DNA of 64,000 nucleotides from Halichondria panicea (lineage: Eukaryota; Porifera; Demospongiae; Suberitida; Halichondriidae), in NCBI RefSeq assembly GCF_963675165.1, contig NC_087382.1, positions 6,744,315-6,808,314 of the forward strand, read 5' to 3'. The notes beneath the pieces were generated by a model. It saw only the letters and a program-made list of their open reading frames with translations, had not been told where the DNA came from and did no database searches. Below are positions 59,018 through 64,000 of this stretch, piece after piece. The first letter of the stretch is position 1, and the number at the start of each line of letters is the position of its first letter. The position numbers and the translations under genes are program-made.

Positions 59018-60940
59018 ATGGCTGGACGGACCGAACTCGAAGTCAAGGAGGAGCCATGTGCTGCTGATGGAGATAGTGTGCATGCGTGGCCTAATGCGTG
59101 GCCTAAGCCACGGGCACTACCACTGAACTCTCGGAGACTCACCTTGCGATGGGGTTTAGAACTGCCGGCTGACACCACGTAGGACGACCTGAGACAGATG
59201 ATAGATGGGAAACTGTCGGATAGTGGCAGAGAACCCATGAAGGTACAAGCGTGGCTGTTTGCTGTCCGGTTTGCTGTCCGGATGAGAACAATGTCCGGAT
59301 GATCAAGTTGAGTGATGCTGAAGTATATTTCCTGGAGATACAGATGGAGCGAGCCAGCCCAGGAAGTGCTAGAGAAAGAAGAACTTTTGTTGTCCGACTC
59401 CGAACAATGGGAGAGACAATGTGACCACCAGACCGACCGCAGGCCCTGTTCGAAGCGGAGCGCTATTTGGAAACTACGACCTGGAGCTCTGCACACTTAA
59501 GGCCCGGGTCCAGATTTCAACACCAAAATTTACACTATGTTCATTATTTGCAATATACAGTGTATGCTGCATCAAAATGATCCAAAATGAAGCTCAATGT
59601 TTTCTTTTTCCAAAAAACTAATTAGCTTAATTCAATTATGCTAATTAGTACGTGATGACGTCATGGCACTTTCAGAAAGAGAAGTGCAAATACGGCGTTG
59701 AAGATGCCAAGATCAAGCTTCAAAAACAAGGCTAGATGAACATCTCATAGCTAGGTACTAGTATCCTTGATGGGAAGAGTAGGAGTTATTGTATTCTTGA
59801 AATACACAAAATAGCCTACCTCTAGAGTGGCTGTCAGAGCTAAAGAAGCTAGCATAGCTAAGAAAGTTTTGGACATTTTTACTTCCCATCAAGGAAACAT
59901 AATCATAACAACATACTCTATCTTTTGAGGGCCTAAACAAGCTACTCTTACCTTGTTTAAGTCTGCCGCATTTGTTGCCAAAGATTATCTATAATAGTTC
60001 TAGCAGCTAGCTAAGCAAATACATTGACCTTATGACGTCACATGCAATGAATAACATTAATAAACATTATGAATCTCACTACATGATCTACATAAAATGT
60101 TGGCAATGAATAAAATTAAATTAATCTTATCAGTGCCTGACCCAGGGCCGAGCTGCGACGGGAACAGGAAACAAGGCTGTCTGTGCAGTCATCTCTCAAG
60201 GGTGAGCAGGCCATTAGCAAGGCGGATTGTGTGAAACATGAAAGAGAAAGAGTGAAAAATAAAATTATGTGGAAATTAAATTGTCAACAATAGTGTGCCA
60301 CACCAATAACTGACAGGAGAATTAGATTCTCGTCGATCCTCGCTACTGACGACCGCCGTAGGTATGGTAGAGCACCACCAGTCGACTCGTTCACCGGCTG
60401 GTTGCCTACTCTAGAGAGAGCAGCTATGTGGAACAGCAGCTGGCTGGACATCTGAGGGAGTGGAACCTGATCAGCACAGAGGATAAATCCACCTACCAGT
60501 CAGCCACCAGTGAACTCTCAAGGAGAATGGACCCTGTCCAGGATTTTAGACATGCAATCCAGAAAGAAACAGAAGCGGTAGCAGACTAAGGAGACTGGAG
60601 AGGCAGTAGCCTATGGCCGAGATGACCTAAAGTCTGAGACGCGTGAGACGATGCTGTACAGCCAGCAGGTCTGTTGTTAAGCCTTGCTTCTGTGTCTGGT
60701 TGTCAGCAGTACAAGGATGCTGCCAAACAAGAGGAGAAACGACTTGCTGACATCAAACGCAGCTTAAAGGGAAGCAGCTTAAAGGGAACACTCCAGACCC
60801 GAGCCCCAGTTCGAACCATGGCAATAAGTTCTCAGCCGACCGTAGGCGTCCGATGAAACCAAGGACCTTGACCTGCCATAATTGTGGCAGTCCCGATCAC
60901 TTCATCAGAGACTGCAAGGCACCAGAGTTCTGGCAGAGGC
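59018..60940 (+). pseudogene. Gypsy gag remnant with CCHC zinc knuckle
   Basis: The ATG at 59018 (Kozak-like CCATGG) starts MAGRTELEVKEEP; stops and frame changes follow. A TTAA MITE interrupts it at 59501. A typical nucleocapsid knuckle, CHNCGSPDHFIRDC, is at about 60866-60910. Duplications of 15 bp (60771) and 12 bp (61003) add further breaks. Confidence 0.65.
59501..60149. mobile_element. TTAA MITE, inverted copy 2 of 2
   Basis: Reverse complement of 47648-48322 over nearly the whole length, starting GGCCCGGGTCCAGAT and ending GACCCAGGGCC. TTAA is present on the left (59497-59500) but missing on the right, where gag sequence follows directly. Confidence 0.85.
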
Positions 60941-61059
60941 TACAGCAATGGAAATACCAAGCCGCCCTATGGCATACCTGTATACGTCGGATAGTGACTC
61001 AGACGTTGACTCAGACGTTAAGTTAGTACGTGTTCCTTATGAGGGGAGCCACCCTCGTC

Positions 61060-63661
61060 GTAGTACAGGGCATCCCAGCGTATGGGGTAGTCGAGCAGAC
61101 ATCTCTATCAAGCTATTTAAGACAGTGACAGTGGCCCGAATGAAGAAGAGAAGTCTTAAACCGGTAGACAAGACAAGCCCATAAAGCTTGATGGGAAACT
61201 TGAGTTGGATATCGTCTTTGAAGACAAGGCTCTTGCTACTCTGAAGATGGACTCCAGTGATTAGTTGCTGTTGTCGGAGGGTCAACTAGGCATCAAGAAG
61301 CGAGGCACAGCCAAGGAGAAACCACCAGTCCGTGTGCCAGTAGTTCGAGTGAAGCTGGTGGAATCGTTGAGTGTTCCACCCCTTCGTTGCGTTCCAGCTG
61401 GAGTGGAACTAGAAGGTGAAGAAGGACTTGAAGGACCCTTTGGTCCACAGCCTGTACGATTGGAAGATTCCCTGTTTGGTGCAGTTGGTCTAAACGAAGT
61501 GTTCCATGTTGTGTTAGAGAACCATACAGGCTTTACCCAGCGAGTCGAGAAGGAGAGCCTCCGATGGAACCTCCCCAGAGTGACAATGATGTGGTGGTCC
61601 GTATGATCACTAGTGAGGATGAGCGGAGAAAGTACCTGGCCAGTATTCAAAGACAGACACAAGTTGTATTCACTCCTTATTGGCCAACCATTCGGTCTTC
61701 GCCCTAGACAAGGACGAGAGAGGTGAAACTAGTATGATCCATCTTTACGAACGAGACCACACCTAAGAGACAACCAGTGAGACGCACTCCATTTGCTGTG
61801 AGGGGTGAGGTAGCTCGTCAGTTGAGAGAGATGCAACCATCTGCTAGCCCATGGGCAAGCCCAGTGGTTCTAGTCCGGAAGAAAGATGGGACCTTACGCT
61901 TCTACATCGAATACAGGCAACTTAACTCGCTGACAAAAGCTGATACGTTCCCTCTACCTCGTATAGATGACCTGTTGGACCAGGCTAGTACTCTCGACCT
62001 CGCTTCGGGCTTCTGGCAAGTTCAAGTTCATCCTGACTCCAAGGAGAAGACTGCTTTCATCACCCACCAAGGCCTCTATCAATTCAATGTTATGTGCTCC
62101 TGCAGTGGTTGAATATTTGGGACACGTTCTCACACCAATGGGTATTCGTCCAAACCCGGAAAAGGTTAGAGCTGTACAGCAGCCCACCTCGTACTACCGA
62201 CGGTTCGTGAAAGGGTTTGCTACATGCATTGACTGAGGCCAACTGCCGGACCGCGGATTGTCAAGTATCCTTCAATGCCCTTCGATGCCCTCAAGTCGAG
62301 AATGCTCATGTCACCGGTGTTGGCTTTCCCTGATTTCTCTCTCCCTTTCACTCTGGAAACTGACGCCAGTATTAAGGGACTTGGAGCTGTACTGTCTCAG
62401 AAGGGGCAGGAGGATGGAAGGGTTCACCCTGTGGCCTATGCGAGCATACTCAGTGACAGAGTTAGAGACACTCGTGGCAGTCAAGCACTATCATGCATAC
62501 CTCTATGGACATGACGTTGTAGTCTACACAGACCATTCAGCTGTGAAAGCCGTTCTGAGTAATCCTCAGGCTAACGGGAAGCATGCAAGGTGGTGGAGCC
62601 AAGTCGTGGTATCAAGAACCTGGAGATAGTGTATCGAGCAGGGCGAGATAATGCTAATGCTAATGCTTTGTCCCGGGCCCCAGTTACCCAGCCGACATCT
62701 GACGTCGAGTTGGTCACGGATGTCCAGATAGCGACTATTGACAGCCTGGAGTGTGAGGACCTCTTACAGATCGATCTCGACCCTAATCAAGGTTGTATTT
62801 GAGTGGCGAGCAAGCTGAAGACCCTGAGTGCCAGACGTTGCTTGATTTTCTGTGAAGAAACAGCGGTCGCCAAGACCCTATTCGATGTGGTGGATGGGGT
62901 ATTGTGCTTCCTAGGCCCACGGCAAGGCAAGGCGAGTGGTCCCCAAGAGCTGTCCAAGGCTATCATAGCAGTGCGTCATTTCTCAGCGCCCAAACTTGTC
63001 AAAGCTATCGCACGACATTGGTGGTGGCTTACTGAACACTGTAGTTCCTGTCTTCAGTGTACTGCCGTTATGCCTCTGGATGCATACATCAGCCCCTACT
63101 CACACCGATCCCGATTATGGGGTTGGACATCATGGACTAACCAAAGACGAAGAATGGCAACCGTTATGTGGCGGTGTTTCAAGACTTCTTGACGAAGTGG
63201 CCCTTCGTGTTTGCGATGCCTGACCAGAAAGCTATCAGACTTGTGAGATTATTGGTTGAAGAGGTGATTCCTATCACAGGCGTGCCTGAGAGCCTACTTT
63301 CCGACAGAGGTACCAATCTCCTCTCACATCTGATGACTGGTCACATCTGATGACTGGAGTTAAGAAGCTCAATACCACTTCATATCACCCAGCCTGTGAT
63401 GGGCGATTCAATCGAACGCTGAAGACTGCTCTGAGGAAACGAGCTGTGGTGACCAGTGGGACAGATACCTCTCCGGTGTTGTGTGGGCGTACAGGATGGG
63501 CGTACAGGAATGTCCCTCACGAGTCCACGGGATTTTTCCACGGGCGAGAAGCCCTCGTTCCTCCTGTACGTTCCTCCTGTACGGTACGCTCACCAACTGA
63601 GGCTGCACTGCTTCCTCCCTCCCCACTCACGTTGACGTCAACGTCAATGACAAGAAATTGA
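61060..63661 (+). pseudogene. Gypsy pol remnant (protease trace, RT, RNase H, integrase)
   Basis: A protease-like trace (GSRADISI near 61090) is degenerate. RT motifs include ASPWASPVVLVRKKDGTLRF and [10 protein letters not shown]. The segment with the catalytic YxDD box is deleted at about 62095, where LYQFNVM joins EYLGHVLTP. RNase H is represented by ETDASIKGLGAVLSQ and VVVYTDHSAVKAVL. The integrase zinc region (HFSAPKLV... SCLQCTA) and the second Asp (ESLLSDRGTNLL) are visible, but the final Glu region (YHPACDG-RFNRTLK) has lost several residues. A 17-bp duplication at 63324-63357 breaks the integrase frame. Inactive. Confidence 0.8.
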
Positions 63662-64000
63662 ATACTTCATGAATAAGGCATAGATGGGATTGGAAACGGG
63701 ATCACGTGGGCATGCGAACAATCCAGGCTGCGTGCTAAATCACGCCCGTCCAGAGATACAAAGACAAGGTTTTCTCCTGTTCTAGGACAAAGGTAAAGCA
63801 CTAAAACTAGTAGCAGTCTTACCATGTAGATACTTATTATTTATTGGGACCTGTCCTATATCAGTCTGTACCTATATCTTTTTTGTTATACAAGCTACAG
63901 AATTATACAAGCTACAGAATTAGGTAAGGAATGAAATGGTGTTGAGTTGGCACTAAGAAAAGTTCACAACATGGTGATAAAATGATTCCGTACCTCTCTT
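63662..64000. other. GGGATTGG-type MITE end and unassigned sequence
   Basis: GGGATTGGAAACGGGATCAC at 63685 is inverted relative to 33640-33662, and GTCCAGAGATACAAA at 63750 matches the flank of the 45.1 kb MITE. The other end is not in the window. No gene. Confidence 0.55.

Larger units (their letters stand above)
58272..63661 (+). mobile_element. Ty3/Gypsy LTR retrotransposon, defective, 3' LTR absent
   Basis: Order: LTR, primer-binding-site-like sequence, gag start, CCHC knuckle, protease-like trace, RT, RNase H, integrase, as in Ty3/Gypsy elements. No second LTR is found before the MITE-like sequence at 63685. Insertions sit in the LTR (58297-58796) and in gag (59501-60149). Confidence 0.8.

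Noticed and set aside
58936..59496. 186-residue minus-strand ORF
   Set aside because: Antisense of the gag start region; the + strand has the PBS, ATG context and element order.

Overview
The window looks like a repeat-dense stretch of an animal genome, most likely a sponge (Porifera; possibly Amphimedon-like, an inference). The sequence is AT-rich, has spliceosomal introns often only 40-100 bp long, and carries a metazoan transposon repertoire. I found no convincing host gene, rRNA, tRNA or CRISPR array. Almost every supportable coding region belongs to a transposable element (TE), and most are broken.

Layout. 0-6 kb: hAT transposase tail, a solo LTR, a complete 1.4 kb non-autonomous TIR element ('family A'), and a decayed piggyBac fragment. 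6-13 kb: a Mutator-like MITE with a 9-bp target-site duplication (TSD), then a second family A copy split by a CR1-like LINE, which itself carries a MITE full of CTTGCAAG palindromes. 13.9-21.9 kb: an 8 kb DNA transposon with matching inverted ends and a 6-bp TSD (CTTAGG). It encodes a multi-exon zinc-finger/UIM/HECT ubiquitin-ligase-like protein on + and an integrase-type DDE transposase on -. 22-30 kb: a second Mutator-like MITE, a piggyBac-related tandem repeat, another family A piece, a two-gene IS630/Tc1-like element with TA TSDs, and the remains of a second HECT-plus-transposase element. 30-33 kb: MITEs and an 83-bp tandem array.

33.0-46.3 kb is a nest. Family A copy 3 contains a 10.9 kb element (TIR CTCAGGT, TSD CA) whose gene is interrupted by a piggyBac element (TTAA), which in turn contains a 5'-truncated LINE. 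A TTAA MITE and a GGGATTGG MITE are further insertions. 46.5-48.3 kb: Mutator-like transposase remains and a TTAA MITE. 48.6-49.3 kb: a 67-bp minisatellite. 49.5-55.6 kb: three nearly intact spliced genes (coiled-coil, Tnp2-type transposase, basic accessory protein), the best-preserved coding block. 56-57.6 kb: a broken integrase-like gene with a 228-bp-arm foldback MITE. 58.3-63.7 kb: a dead Ty3/Gypsy element with its own insertions.

Non-autonomous elements can be tied to candidate helper families by shared ends: CTCAG/2-bp TSD MITEs with the 34-45 kb element, and TTAA MITEs with piggyBac. Short perfect tandem duplications, often 17 bp, occur across the window and break several ORFs that read through if one unit is ignored.
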